The notes under the pieces: generated by a model
What the model saw: only the letters and a program-made list of their open reading frames with translations
Databases searched by the model: none
What the model was told of the DNA's origin: nothing
Assembly (NCBI GenBank): GCA_021155045.1
Contig: JAJNQB010000008.1
Span: forward strand, 62,001-126,000
Source of the DNA: Arcticibacter sp.
GTDB lineage: Bacteria; Bacteroidota; Bacteroidia; 2-12-FULL-35-15
DNA length: 64,000 nucleotides
Direction of reading: 5' to 3'
Part shown: positions 15,086 through 24,482 of the stretch, one piece after another
How the letters are laid out: the number at the start of each line of letters is the position of its first letter
How positions within the stretch are numbered: position 1 is the stretch's first letter
Position numbers and translations under genes: made by a program

Positions 15086-16498
15086 ATGAGAAGTACCATA
15101 AAAAAGCCTGCACAAATATTAGAAAACATTACTGTAATAGATGCCAGCTCTGATGGGCAATCTATTGCAAAAACAGATGAATATGTTATTTTTATAAAAG
15201 GTGCTGTTCCAGGAGATGTGGTGGATGTTCAGATTACTCGTAAAAAAAGTAAATACCGTGAAGCAAAAACAATTGCTATAAAGCATAAATCAGAAAAAAG
15301 AACAGATAGTGTTTGTTCTCACTTTGGAACTTGTGGTGGTTGCAAATGGCAAAACATGAGTTATGAATGGCAATTGTTTTACAAACAAAAACAAGTTACA
15401 GATGCACTCACACGCCTTGCTAAAATAGATTTGCCAGAAATTCAAAAAATAATTCCTTCTGCTAAAACCTATAATTACCGCAATAAATTAGAATATACTT
15501 TTTCGAATAAAAAATGGCTTACCATCGAAGAAATTGATTCGCAGCAAAATATTGAAGATAAAAATGCCTTGGGCTTTCATATTCCCGGCTTATTTGATAA
15601 AATATTAGATATTGAAAAATGTCATTTGCAAGAAGAACCATCAAACAGTATTCGTTTGACAGTTAAAGATTTTGCTTTAAAAAACAACTTGTCTTTTTTT
15701 GATATTCGCGAACAAATGGGGTTGTTGCGCAACATTATTATTCGCAGTACTTCTACTGGCGAATGGATGGTAATTGTATCTTTCTTTTATGATGATAAAG
15801 AAAATATCGCTAATCTATTAAATCATTTATCGGAACAGTTTCCTCAAATTACTTCGTTGCAATACGTTATCAATTCTAAAAAAAATGACACCATCAGCGA
15901 TTTGGATATTGTTGTTTTTAAAGGCAATGATAGTATTTATGAAAACATGGAAGGATTAAAATTTAAAATTGGACCAAAAAGTTTTTACCAAACCAATTCC
16001 GAACAAGCTTATGAGTTATACAAAGTAACACGTGATTTTGCAGCCATAACCAGCAATGAAATAGTATATGATTTGTACACTGGGACTGGTACAATTGCTA
16101 ATTTTGTTGCTCATCAAGCAAAAAAAGTTGTTGGTGTTGAATACATTCCTGCTGCTATTGAAGATGCAAAAATAAATTCGGCTATCAATACCATTTCTAA
16201 TACTACATTTTTTGCAGGTGATATGAAAGATGTGTTGAGCAATGAATTTATTAAACAAAACGGCAAGCCCGATGTTATCATTACTGATCCTCCTCGCGCA
16301 GGGATGCACGAAGATGTAACAAAAAAAATTTTAGAAATTGAACCCGATAGGATTGTGTATGTGAGTTGTAATCCAGCAACACAAGCTAGAGATTTGCAAA
16401 TTTTAGATTCAAAATACAAAGTAACAAAAGTTCAGCCTGTAGATATGTTTCCACAAACACATCATGTTGAAAATGTAGTTTTATTAGAAAAAAAGTAA
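15086..16498 (+). CDS. rlmD: 23S rRNA (uracil-5-)-methyltransferase RlmD/TrmA family
   Basis: A 470-residue SAM-dependent enzyme that methylates uracil C5 in 23S rRNA (RlmD type) or a related RNA. The N-terminal TRAM domain (about 10-65) is followed by the Fe-S cysteines C77, C83, C86 (CSHFGTCGGCKWQ) and C179. The C-terminal Rossmann domain has LYTGTGTIANF, the conserved TDPPRAGMHE and the catalytic cysteine of VYVSCNPATQ near 428. Length and motif order match the family. Assignment among RlmC, RlmD and RlmCD cannot be made by eye, so the gene symbol is the usual annotation for this phylum. Confidence 0.88.
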   Translation: MRSTIKKPAQILENITVIDASSDGQSIAKTDEYVIFIKGAVPGDVVDVQITRKKSKYREAKTIAIKHKSEKRTDSVCSHFGTCGGCKWQNMSYEWQLFYKQKQVTDALTRLAKIDLPEIQKIIPSAKTYNYRNKLEYTFSNKKWLTIEEIDSQQNIEDKNALGFHIPGLFDKILDIEKCHLQEEPSNSIRLTVKDFALKNNLSFFDIREQMGLLRNIIIRSTSTGEWMVIVSFFYDDKENIANLLNHLSEQFPQITSLQYVINSKKNDTISDLDIVVFKGNDSIYENMEGLKFKIGPKSFYQTNSEQAYELYKVTRDFAAITSNEIVYDLYTGTGTIANFVAHQAKKVVGVEYIPAAIEDAKINSAINTISNTTFFAGDMKDVLSNEFIKQNGKPDVIITDPPRAGMHEDVTKKILEIEPDRIVYVSCNPATQARDLQILDSKYKVTKVQPVDMFPQTHHVENVVLLEKK

Positions 16499-16538
16499 CA
16501 AACAAGCACCATCATCCGTCATGTGCGGATAGATTGAA

Positions 16539-19064
16539 ATGAAATATTTAAAAATAGCATACTTAATAAGCTTTATTTTTTTTAGCAGTTTTGTTTCTGC
16601 TCAAAAAGAAACTATTATTACTGGTCGTGTTACTGAAATAGGTACAAACAGCGGTGTGCCATTTGCTAATATTTATTTTAAAGGAACATTTCAAGGTACC
16701 ATCACCGATTTTGATGGAAACTATTATTTAAAAACTACCAATGCTGGTGATTCTATTTATGTTTCATTAATTGGCTATAAATCAAAAGCAAAAGTTGTAA
16801 AAAAAGGACAAAATCAAGAAATAAATTTTGCATTAAGCCCAGCATCTCTTACTTTAAATACTGTAGTGGTACATCCTGGAATAAATCCTGCCTTAAGAAT
16901 TATAAAACTTGCTATTGAAAACAAATCGAAATACGATAGAGATAATCTAAATTCTGTACAATATTTAAGTTATACAAAACAAGAAGCTGATGTAGATAAC
17001 ATCACGCCAAAAATGCGTAAATGGAAGCTATTCCGAAAGTTTACGAATATGTGGGATAGTCTTGATGCATTGGTGGGTGAAGAAAGCAAAGCCAATTTAC
17101 CCGTAATGATGAGTGAAGTAATTTCTGATATTTATTCTTATAAAGAAAAAGAAAAAAAGCATGAAGATGTTAGTGCAGTAAAAATAAAATTTGTGGGAAT
17201 GAAGGATGGAAGCGCTGTTTCACAGCTTACGGGAACTGATTTTCAAAATTATAATTTTTGTAAAAATACGGTGGATATTCAAGGAAAAGATATTCTTTCG
17301 CCACTTGCTGACAATGCATTATTATTTTACAACTACTATTTAATTGATAGTATGATGGTGGATAGTTTTTATTGTTATAAAATTAATTGTGTACCCAAAA
17401 ACAAAAAAGATTTAGCTTACACAGGAACCATTTGGATTACGGACTCAACATTTGCAATCAAACAATTGGATTTAGGAATAACACCTGAATCAAATGTAAA
17501 TTGGATTGACCATGCACGTATTCAGCAAGTATTAATTCCAACCGAAACAGATGCTTGGGTTCCTTCTCAAACTCGAACAATAGTTGATTATACAACGGTA
17601 ACTGACAAATTTGTGAGTTTGGTTGTGCGTACCTATAATTCCAACCGAAATTATATAGTAAACAAGCCAAAAGAAAATAATTTTTACGAAACAAGAATTC
17701 AGTATGCAGAAGACGCTATTAGCAAAGACACAGCTTGGTGGTCGCAAAGTAGGCATGAAAAATTATCAGTGCTTGAATCAAAATCGTACGATATGATTGA
17801 TACTGTACGAAATATTCCTTTTATAAAAAAAGGTGTAAATATTTTATACTTTTTATTTTCTGGCTATAAAGATGTTGGTTTTATTGACTTTGGACATTAC
17901 ATGCAATTATATAGCTATAATCAATACGAAGGCAACAAAGTAAGACTAGGATTCAGAACAAATGCAAAACTGAGCAAAGATTGGGTTGTGAGAGGTTATG
18001 GTGCGTATGGATTTAAAGACCAAAAATTCAAATACAATTTACAAGTAGAACGAATTTTAACCCGTTTCCCATGGAGCAAAGTAGGAGTGCAATACCGAGA
18101 AGATATTGACCAAATTGGATTAAACTTTAATACTACTCAAAATATTAATTTAGGACAATCGCCCAACAATTTGTATAACTTTTCTGCTAACATTGGAAAT
18201 TTTACACGATTGGTAAAAGTTCAAGAAGCGCGTGCTTGGTTCGAAAAAGATTTTAATATCGGAATAACTTCAAAAATTACATTTCAAAATATTCGCACTT
18301 CTCCTTTATTTACATTAATAGTTGCTCCAACAGATTTTAATATTTTTCAGCAACGAAAATATTCAATCACCGAAATTCTTTTAGATTTACGTTATTCGCC
18401 AAAAGAACGTTATGTACAAAATGGGAATGAACGTATCAGTTTTGGAAATAAAAAATCTGCTGTAATTGGCTTCAATTATACTGCAGGGCTTAAAAATGTT
18501 TTGGGTGGCGATTTTGAATACCATAAAGTAAGCTTAACATATTCCAATAGATTCAAATATGCTACTCTTGGGGCATCGCACGTATTTTTAAAAATTGGTA
18601 AAGTATTTTCAGAAATCCCTTACACCTTATTAGAAATACCAAGAGGAAATGAAACAAATTTTTATGCTTCTAATACATTCAATCAAATGAATTTTTTTGA
18701 ATTTGCTACCGACCAATACATTGAAGCTTTTTGGCAACATCATTTTAACGGTTTATTTTTTAATCGTGTTCCTTTGTTAAAAAAATGGAATTGGAGAGAA
18801 GTTGTTGGTTTAAATATGGCTTACGGAACATTAAGCGCAAAAAACACAAAATTTAACCAAAACAACCGTTTTACAATAATGGAAGATGTTCCATATTTTG
18901 AAGCGGATTTGGGCGTTGAAAATATTTTTGGTTTAATCAGAATTGATTTTCTTTATCGATTAACATATAATGATGATTCTTATATTTCAAATTACAACAA
19001 ATTAAACCCACAAAACAAAATGAGTATTTGGGGAGTAAAAGCAGGATTTCAATTTTCTTTTTAA
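16539..19064 (+). CDS. outer-membrane DUF5686 / carboxypeptidase-regulatory-like protein
   Basis: An 841-residue exported protein. A signal peptide (YLISFIFFSSFVSAQ) is followed by a carboxypeptidase-D regulatory-like beta domain (ITGRVTEIGTNSGVPFANI, residues 25-105). The DUF5686 body comes next, with many amphipathic beta strands in the last 350 residues and a C-terminal strand ending in phenylalanine (GVKAGFQFSF), typical of an outer-membrane barrel. The architecture resembles TonB-dependent receptors without a plug. Function is unknown. It stands alone between rlmD and a methyltransferase gene that begins five bases after its stop. Confidence 0.82.
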   Translation: MKYLKIAYLISFIFFSSFVSAQKETIITGRVTEIGTNSGVPFANIYFKGTFQGTITDFDGNYYLKTTNAGDSIYVSLIGYKSKAKVVKKGQNQEINFALSPASLTLNTVVVHPGINPALRIIKLAIENKSKYDRDNLNSVQYLSYTKQEADVDNITPKMRKWKLFRKFTNMWDSLDALVGEESKANLPVMMSEVISDIYSYKEKEKKHEDVSAVKIKFVGMKDGSAVSQLTGTDFQNYNFCKNTVDIQGKDILSPLADNALLFYNYYLIDSMMVDSFYCYKINCVPKNKKDLAYTGTIWITDSTFAIKQLDLGITPESNVNWIDHARIQQVLIPTETDAWVPSQTRTIVDYTTVTDKFVSLVVRTYNSNRNYIVNKPKENNFYETRIQYAEDAISKDTAWWSQSRHEKLSVLESKSYDMIDTVRNIPFIKKGVNILYFLFSGYKDVGFIDFGHYMQLYSYNQYEGNKVRLGFRTNAKLSKDWVVRGYGAYGFKDQKFKYNLQVERILTRFPWSKVGVQYREDIDQIGLNFNTTQNINLGQSPNNLYNFSANIGNFTRLVKVQEARAWFEKDFNIGITSKITFQNIRTSPLFTLIVAPTDFNIFQQRKYSITEILLDLRYSPKERYVQNGNERISFGNKKSAVIGFNYTAGLKNVLGGDFEYHKVSLTYSNRFKYATLGASHVFLKIGKVFSEIPYTLLEIPRGNETNFYASNTFNQMNFFEFATDQYIEAFWQHHFNGLFFNRVPLLKKWNWREVVGLNMAYGTLSAKNTKFNQNNRFTIMEDVPYFEADLGVENIFGLIRIDFLYRLTYNDDSYISNYNKLNPQNKMSIWGVKAGFQFSF

Positions 19065-19069
19065 TACAA

Positions 19070-19651
19070 ATGATTTCACTAGATAAAAATTATTGGACAC
19101 AACGCTATCAACAGAATGAAACAGGCTGGGATGTAGGAGAAATTACGACACCATTAAAAGAATATTTTAATCAAATAAAAAATAAAAATGTTTCTATTCT
19201 AATTCCTGGTGCAGGAAATGCTTATGAAGCAGAATATTTATTTAACAATGGGTTCAATAATATTTTTGTGATTGATATTTCAGAAGAACCATTAAAAAAT
19301 ATAAAAAAAAGAGTTCCAAATTTTCCAACTGAAAATTTAATTTTAGGAGATTTTTTTAGGCATGAAAAGACATACGATATAATTATTGAGCAGACCTTTT
19401 TTTGCGCTTTGAATCCCAACTTAAGAACCGATTATGCAAAAAAAATGAATGAGCTACTCTATCCAAAAGGAAAATTAGTTGGCGTTTTATTTAATGATGT
19501 ATTAAATACAGACAAACCACCCTTTGGTGGAAATGCGGAAGAGTATAAAAAATATTTTAGCCCTTATTTTAATTTTATAAAATTTGAATCTTGTTATAAT
19601 TCAATAAAACCAAGACAAGGAAGGGAATTATTTATTTTGTTGGAGAAATAA
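19070..19651 (+). CDS. TPMT-like SAM-dependent methyltransferase
   Basis: The start at ATG 19070 gives 193 residues and begins DKNYWTQRYQQNETGWDVG, the conserved opening of the thiopurine methyltransferase-like family. The longer frame from 19028 would overlap the end of the upstream gene. The SAM site is ILIPGAGNAYEAEYL, followed by VIDISEEPL and the FFCALNPNLRTDYA motif of the family. It probably methylates sulfur or a small nucleophile; the substrate is unknown. It follows the DUF5686 gene at once. Confidence 0.85.
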   Translation: MISLDKNYWTQRYQQNETGWDVGEITTPLKEYFNQIKNKNVSILIPGAGNAYEAEYLFNNGFNNIFVIDISEEPLKNIKKRVPNFPTENLILGDFFRHEKTYDIIIEQTFFCALNPNLRTDYAKKMNELLYPKGKLVGVLFNDVLNTDKPPFGGNAEEYKKYFSPYFNFIKFESCYNSIKPRQGRELFILLEK

Positions 19652-19655
19652 TAAA

Positions 19656-20336
19656 CTATTTTTTTACAGAATTTTCACCACCCATTAAAACATATTGAAT
19701 AATATTTGCTCCCATCTTCAATGCTTTTTGGCGCGCTTCGGGCGAATCTTTATGAACTTCAAAACTTTCCCAACCATCACCTAAATCACATTCAAAATCA
19801 TAAAAACAAACCAACCGTCCATTATAAATTATACCAAAGCCTTGTGCTGATTTTCCTTCGTGTTCATGAATTTTTGGAAGACCATTTGCAAAATCAAATT
19901 TTTGGTGATAGATAGGATGAGAAAAAGGCAATTCAACAAAATCAGATTCTGGAAAAACTTTTTTCATTTGATTACGAATAAATTTATCCATTCCATAATT
20001 ATCCGATATATGCAAAAAGCCTCCTCCAACTAAATAATTACGTAAGTTTTCTGCTTCTTGTGAATTAAATACCACATTCCCATGACCTGTCATGTGCACA
20101 AAAGGATAATTAAAAATATCGGCACTTCCAACATCAACAATTGCTTGTTCAGGATTGATATTTGTTTTTAAATTATCATTACAAAATTTAATAAGATTAG
20201 GCAATGATGTTTCTAAATTTGCATACCAATCGCCTCCTCCATTGTATTTCAGCAAAGCAATTTGATAGGTTGGTGCGGGCACAAACGAAGAAACAATCAA
20301 ACAAACAAATACGAATACTAAACTATTTTTTATCAT
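19656..20336 (-). CDS. DUF4159 domain protein, exported
   Basis: A 226-residue protein with a signal peptide (SLVFVFVCLIVSSFVPA). The body matches DUF4159: YNGGGDWYANLETSLPNLI near the start, PFVHMTGHGNVVF, the glycine-rich VGGGFLHISDNYG, and GFGIIYNGRLVCFYDFECDL. The fold resembles a class-I glutamine-amidotransferase-like domain, without an obvious catalytic cysteine nucleophile in a GCS context. It is the last gene of a minus-strand operon, and its start overlaps the previous stop by 4 bases. Confidence 0.85.
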   Translation of the reverse strand: MIKNSLVFVFVCLIVSSFVPAPTYQIALLKYNGGGDWYANLETSLPNLIKFCNDNLKTNINPEQAIVDVGSADIFNYPFVHMTGHGNVVFNSQEAENLRNYLVGGGFLHISDNYGMDKFIRNQMKKVFPESDFVELPFSHPIYHQKFDFANGLPKIHEHEGKSAQGFGIIYNGRLVCFYDFECDLGDGWESFEVHKDSPEARQKALKMGANIIQYVLMGGENSVKK

Positions 20337-20575
20337 TTTATATTTTCTTTTGCTTGTTTTAAAAACAAATACATTTCATTAAACCGAGTTAAAATATTTT
20401 CTAAAAATTGTTCATCTACCATTTTTTTGATCCCTTCCAAACCATTTATTTCATCATGTCTTAGCTTATAAGTTTGAATCATTGGTCCTGCTTCAAACTG
20501 AATTTGATATTTATCATTCATTGAAAATATAGTAATGGTGATTCTATCATGTGGAATAGTTCCTATTGCTCTCAT
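20333..20575 (-). CDS. small conserved-looking hypothetical protein
   Basis: An 80-residue soluble protein, beta then alpha: TITIFSMNDKYQIQFEAGPM in the first half and a helical IKKMVDEQFLENILTRFNEM in the second. It carries no signal peptide and matches no named family. It lies between a 139-residue hypothetical and the DUF4159 gene, overlapping the latter by 4 bases, so it is translated from the birA operon. Confidence 0.6.
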   Translation of the reverse strand: MRAIGTIPHDRITITIFSMNDKYQIQFEAGPMIQTYKLRHDEINGLEGIKKMVDEQFLENILTRFNEMYLFLKQAKENIK

Positions 20576-20577
20576 CT

Positions 20578-20997
20578 TTAATCTTGTCGTTTATAAGGTC
20601 CGCTATTAAATACATTCGAACCATCATCATTATCTTTTCTTATTCTCATTAGAATTTTATGTGCTAATTGTGCATAATGGTCTAATTTATTTTTTTTCAA
20701 AAATAAAATTGCTTTTTCATCACCATTAATATAATTTGCCATCGCAGCCCAATGCACTGCTTTTTTTTCCATCAACAATTTAAAAGCCGCTTTATCTTCC
20801 CAAATAGCATTCACAAAAGCAGCAAGTATTACATGATTGTGAATTAATAAATATTCAAACGATTTTGCAAATCGTCTTGATGCATCTTTTAAATGAACTA
20901 ATTCTTCGTAATTATTTCTTTGAAGCCAATCTTTTGCATGGGTATCTCCATCCACCCATCTTCCTAATATTTCTATAACTTCTCTTGGATAGTTCAT
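20578..20997 (-). CDS. conserved-looking hypothetical protein (139 aa)
   Basis: A 139-residue soluble, helical protein beginning MNYPREVIEILGRWVDGD and containing several helix pairs (SFEYLLIHNHVILAAFVNAI, AVHWAAMANYINGDEKAILFL). It looks like a small alpha-helical repeat protein. No catalytic motif is visible and the family is not recognised. It overlaps birA by 4 bases (ATGA), so the pair is translationally coupled. Confidence 0.6.
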   Translation of the reverse strand: MNYPREVIEILGRWVDGDTHAKDWLQRNNYEELVHLKDASRRFAKSFEYLLIHNHVILAAFVNAIWEDKAAFKLLMEKKAVHWAAMANYINGDEKAILFLKKNKLDHYAQLAHKILMRIRKDNDDGSNVFNSGPYKRQD

Positions 20998-21749
20998 TTT
21001 ATAAAGGTAATTTCTTTTAAATCAAACAATCGCATAGTGTTATTTTTAAGTTCGAGTTTCAATTTTCCTTCAGCACTTACACCAATTATTTTTCCTTCTT
21101 GTGTTTCATTATCAAAAAAATAATTTTTCCATTCATTGATTTGATACAAATTTGATAAATATTTTTGATTAATGTATTCAAACTTCTTCGCTTTTAGCTG
21201 AAGATAATATCCTTCTAATTTTTCACAAAACATTTGAATAAGTTTATTCAAATCAAAACCTTTACCCGCAAGCAATTGGAGTGATGTTGCTACAATAGTT
21301 GAACTAAATTGGGTTTGATTTACATTCAACCCAACACCAATAATTGAATTTTGAATTTGATTATTTTTTATTCCGTTTTCAATTAGTACTCCTGCCACTT
21401 TTTTATCGTTAATATAAATATCGTTGGGCCATTTAATAGCTACTTTGTGCTTTTCTTTTATCACCTCTGCCATTAAGTCAGCCAAAGCCAACGAAGTAAT
21501 TTGAGTCAATAAAAACTGTTGATTCACATTTAAAAAAAAAGGTAGTAAAACAACACTTAACGCTATGTTTTTATGTGGTTCGCTTTCCCATGTATTTGCT
21601 CGTTGTCCTCTTCCATTTGTTTGATTAAAGGTGTAGAATAGTGTGCCATCCAACAAGCTAATTTGTCGCAACATTTCAGTGGCATAACTGTTGGTAGATT
21701 CAACTGATTTTAAACAGATGCTTTTTTGCCCTATAAATAATGTTTTCAT
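20994..21749 (-). CDS. birA: biotin-[acetyl-CoA-carboxylase] ligase
   Basis: The enzyme attaches biotin to the carboxyl-carrier protein of acetyl-CoA carboxylase. The BPL/LplA fold is shown by KSVESTNSYATEML, the biotin-loop motif NGRGQRANTWES, IALSVVLLP, KWPNDIYINDKKVAGVLIE and SIIGVGLNVNQ. The start is set at ATG 21749 (251 residues) because the longer frame begins with TTG and adds only HNLL. There is no N-terminal winged helix, so this is the ligase-only form without repressor function. It heads an operon of four minus-strand genes and is divergent from rsfS. Confidence 0.93.
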   Translation of the reverse strand: MKTLFIGQKSICLKSVESTNSYATEMLRQISLLDGTLFYTFNQTNGRGQRANTWESEPHKNIALSVVLLPFFLNVNQQFLLTQITSLALADLMAEVIKEKHKVAIKWPNDIYINDKKVAGVLIENGIKNNQIQNSIIGVGLNVNQTQFSSTIVATSLQLLAGKGFDLNKLIQMFCEKLEGYYLQLKAKKFEYINQKYLSNLYQINEWKNYFFDNETQEGKIIGVSAEGKLKLELKNNTMRLFDLKEITFIK

Positions 21750-21775
21750 TAGCAAATTATGCAAAAACTTTTGAC

Positions 21776-21783
21776 TATTTTTG
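21776..21783 (+). promoter_or_regulatory. TAnnTTTG -7 box (TATTTTTG) for rsfS-ftsH
   Basis: TATTTTTG matches the consensus exactly and lies 61 bases upstream of ATG 21845, in the gap between the divergent birA and rsfS genes. Confidence 0.5.
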
Positions 21784-21844
21784 TGCTGCTTAATTTATCA
21801 GCAGTACAAATAACGAAATAAAACGGATATTATTTAAAAACTAA

Positions 21845-22381
21845 ATGGCAAAAAAGAAAACGGAAACAAAAACGAGTGCTAAAAAAACAGTAAAAGCTGT
21901 TCGTCCAGCAAGCGGAAAAGCAAGTCCTAAAAAAACGGTGAAGAAAGCAACGAAAAAAACAGCTACTAAAAAAGCTGTAAAAAAAGTAGCAAAAGCAGAA
22001 AAAGCACCTAAAATGGCTTTGGTGAATAACGAAACAAAAAAACTTGCAGATGCAGTAGTAGATGGAATTTTGGAAAAAAAAGGAACAAATATTTCAGTTT
22101 TAAACTTACAGAATATTCACAATAGAGTGTGCGATTACTTTATCATTTGTCAAGCCGATTCAAGCACTCAAGTAAATGCCATTGCTGGTTCTGTTGATGA
22201 AATAGTAAAGAAAAAAACCAATGAAAAACCATACCGCTCCGAAGGCTTTGAAAACTCAGAATGGATTTTAATTGATTATGTAACAGTAGTAGTTCACATT
22301 TTCCAATCAAATATCCGTAGTTTTTATAACTTAGAAGCACTTTGGGCTGATGCTGAAATTGAAAAAATAGCATCCAACTAA
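21845..22381 (+). CDS. rsfS: ribosome silencing factor RsfS with lysine-rich N-terminal tail
   Basis: The C-terminal 120 residues are RsfS (Iojap/DUF143): TKKLADAVVDGILEKKG, DYFIICQADSSTQVNAIAG, RSEGFENSEWILIDY and VVVHIFQSNIRSFYNLEALW. RsfS binds ribosomal protein L14 and blocks subunit joining when nutrients are low. The first 56 residues are an alanine/lysine tail of histone H1 type (KKTVKKATKKTATKKAVKK). A conventional start could be the ATG at 22013 (MALVNNETKK), but the frame stays open to 21845 with a suitable leader and I see no reason to discard the tail. It heads rsfS-ftsH-lutC-cdsA. Confidence 0.88.
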   Translation: MAKKKTETKTSAKKTVKAVRPASGKASPKKTVKKATKKTATKKAVKKVAKAEKAPKMALVNNETKKLADAVVDGILEKKGTNISVLNLQNIHNRVCDYFIICQADSSTQVNAIAGSVDEIVKKKTNEKPYRSEGFENSEWILIDYVTVVVHIFQSNIRSFYNLEALWADAEIEKIASN

Positions 22382-22409
22382 TAAAATTTAAATTTTTGAA
22401 ACACTTAAT

Positions 22410-24479
22410 ATGAGCGAGCAAGAGGAAAATAAAAATTCGTTGAAGAACAAACTACCGAAAAAACCAAATTTACCTAAAAATCCATTCAATTTTTATTGGA
22501 TATACGGAATAATTGCAGTTGGAATAATTGCATTGCAATTAATGAGTGGCTATGGTACTATTGAAGAAATCAAGGATAAAGATTTTTATGAAACCATGGT
22601 AAAGAAAAATCATGTGGAAAGTATCATAATCGTAACAACAGACAGAACAGCAGAAATTCACATCAAACGAGATTCTCTATCCCTGCCACAGTACGCAAAA
22701 CTTAAATTAGATAAACACCCAAAAGGACCACACTTTAAATTAAAAATTGCCTCTATTGATAGTTTTAAATCTGAGTTAAATGAAGCACAAAAAGATATTG
22801 ATCCAAAATTAAAAATATATCCCGAAGTTGAAGAAAGAACAGACTGGGGCGGGATTTTATCTTGGATATTACCACTAGTTTTATTAGTTGTGTTTTGGAT
22901 AATATTAATGAGAAGGATGGGCGGAGGTGCTGGAGGTGGACAAATATTTAACATAGGAAAGTCAAAAGCTCAATTATTTGATAAAGATACCAATGTAAAT
23001 ATCACATTCAATGATGTTGCTGGTTTAGAAGGAGCAAAAATTGAAATAAAAGAAATCGTTGATTTCTTAAAAAACCCAAAAAAATATACTGCTTTAGGAG
23101 CAAAAATTCCAAAAGGAGCATTGCTAGTTGGTCCTCCAGGAACAGGTAAAACCCTTTTAGCAAAAGCTGTTGCAGGCGAAGCAAAAGTTCCATTCTTTTC
23201 TCTTTCAGGTTCTGATTTTGTTGAAATGTTTGTAGGTGTTGGTGCTTCACGTGTTCGTGATTTGTTCCGTCAGGCGAAAGAAAAATCTCCTTGTATCATT
23301 TTTATTGATGAGATTGATGCAATAGGCAGAGCACGCGGAAAAAATCCAGCTCACGGTGGAAATGATGAACGCGAAAACACATTGAATCAATTATTGACAG
23401 AGATGGACGGATTTGGCACCAACAGCGGTGTAATTATTCTTGCAGCAACAAACCGTGCGGATATTTTAGACAGAGCATTGATGCGTGCAGGTCGATTCGA
23501 CAGGCAAATTTATGTTGATATGCCTGATTTGAACGAACGTAAAGATATTTTTAAAGTGCATTTAAAACCTTTAAAATTAGATGAAACTGTTGATGTAGAT
23601 TTCTTGGCAAAACAAACTCCTGGGTTTTCAGGAGCCGATATTGCAAATATTTGTAATGAAGCTGCTTTGATAGCAGCACGACACGATAAAGCCGTAATTG
23701 GGAAACAAGATTTTTTAGATGCTGTAGATAGAATTATTGGAGGATTAGAAAAGAAAAATAAAATAATTTCTTCGCAAGAGAAAAAAGTAATTGCTTATCA
23801 CGAAGCTGGCCATGCTGCTACAAGCTGGCTGCTTGAACATGCTCATCCACTAGTAAAGGTTACAATTGTACCAAGAGGACGCTCATTAGGTGCTGCATGG
23901 TATTTGCCTGAAGAACGCCAAATAACAACAACAGAACAGTTACTTGACGAAATGTGCGCAACGTTAGGGGGAAGAGCTGCAGAAGAAATTATGTTTGGTA
24001 AAATTTCTACAGGTGCTCTAAGCGACCTTGAAAAAGTAACCAAACAAGCTTATGCAATGGTTAGTATCTATGGTTTAAATGATAAAATCGGTAATCTTAG
24101 CTATTACGACTCGTCTGGTTCGAATGAATACGGATTTACAAAACCATATAGTGAAAAAACGGCTGAATTAATTGACCAAGAAGCAAGCAAGATGATTGAA
24201 ATTGCTTATGCAAGAGCTAAAAAAATATTAACTGAAAACAAAGATTTGTTGGTTAAATTAGCTGAACAACTTTTAGAAAAAGAAGTTATTTTTAAAGAAG
24301 ATTTGGAAATTATTTTCGGGAAAAGAAGATTTGAAAAAGATATAGAAGCAGAAGCTTTGGAACAAGGGGAAAAAGAAAAAGAAAAAAATCTAAATCCTGA
24401 AATTAAAGCAGAAGAGAAAACTAAAGCGGAAGATGGGAATACAAATGATTCTGAAAAACCTCAACCAACACTGTTTTAA
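22410..24479 (+). CDS. ftsH: ATP-dependent zinc metalloprotease FtsH
   Basis: A 689-residue membrane-anchored AAA+ protease that degrades unassembled membrane proteins and regulators. Two transmembrane segments (about 29-46 and 148-167) flank a periplasmic domain. The AAA module has Walker A GPPGTGKT at 241-248, Walker B CIIFIDEIDAIGRARG and the second-region-of-homology MRAGRFDRQIYVDMPD. The protease site is HEAGH near residue 465. The tail is acidic and lysine-rich. It sits in the Bacteroidota order rsfS-ftsH-LUD-cdsA. Confidence 0.97.
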   Translation: MSEQEENKNSLKNKLPKKPNLPKNPFNFYWIYGIIAVGIIALQLMSGYGTIEEIKDKDFYETMVKKNHVESIIIVTTDRTAEIHIKRDSLSLPQYAKLKLDKHPKGPHFKLKIASIDSFKSELNEAQKDIDPKLKIYPEVEERTDWGGILSWILPLVLLVVFWIILMRRMGGGAGGGQIFNIGKSKAQLFDKDTNVNITFNDVAGLEGAKIEIKEIVDFLKNPKKYTALGAKIPKGALLVGPPGTGKTLLAKAVAGEAKVPFFSLSGSDFVEMFVGVGASRVRDLFRQAKEKSPCIIFIDEIDAIGRARGKNPAHGGNDERENTLNQLLTEMDGFGTNSGVIILAATNRADILDRALMRAGRFDRQIYVDMPDLNERKDIFKVHLKPLKLDETVDVDFLAKQTPGFSGADIANICNEAALIAARHDKAVIGKQDFLDAVDRIIGGLEKKNKIISSQEKKVIAYHEAGHAATSWLLEHAHPLVKVTIVPRGRSLGAAWYLPEERQITTTEQLLDEMCATLGGRAAEEIMFGKISTGALSDLEKVTKQAYAMVSIYGLNDKIGNLSYYDSSGSNEYGFTKPYSEKTAELIDQEASKMIEIAYARAKKILTENKDLLVKLAEQLLEKEVIFKEDLEIIFGKRRFEKDIEAEALEQGEKEKEKNLNPEIKAEEKTKAEDGNTNDSEKPQPTLF

Positions 24480-24482
24480 ACA

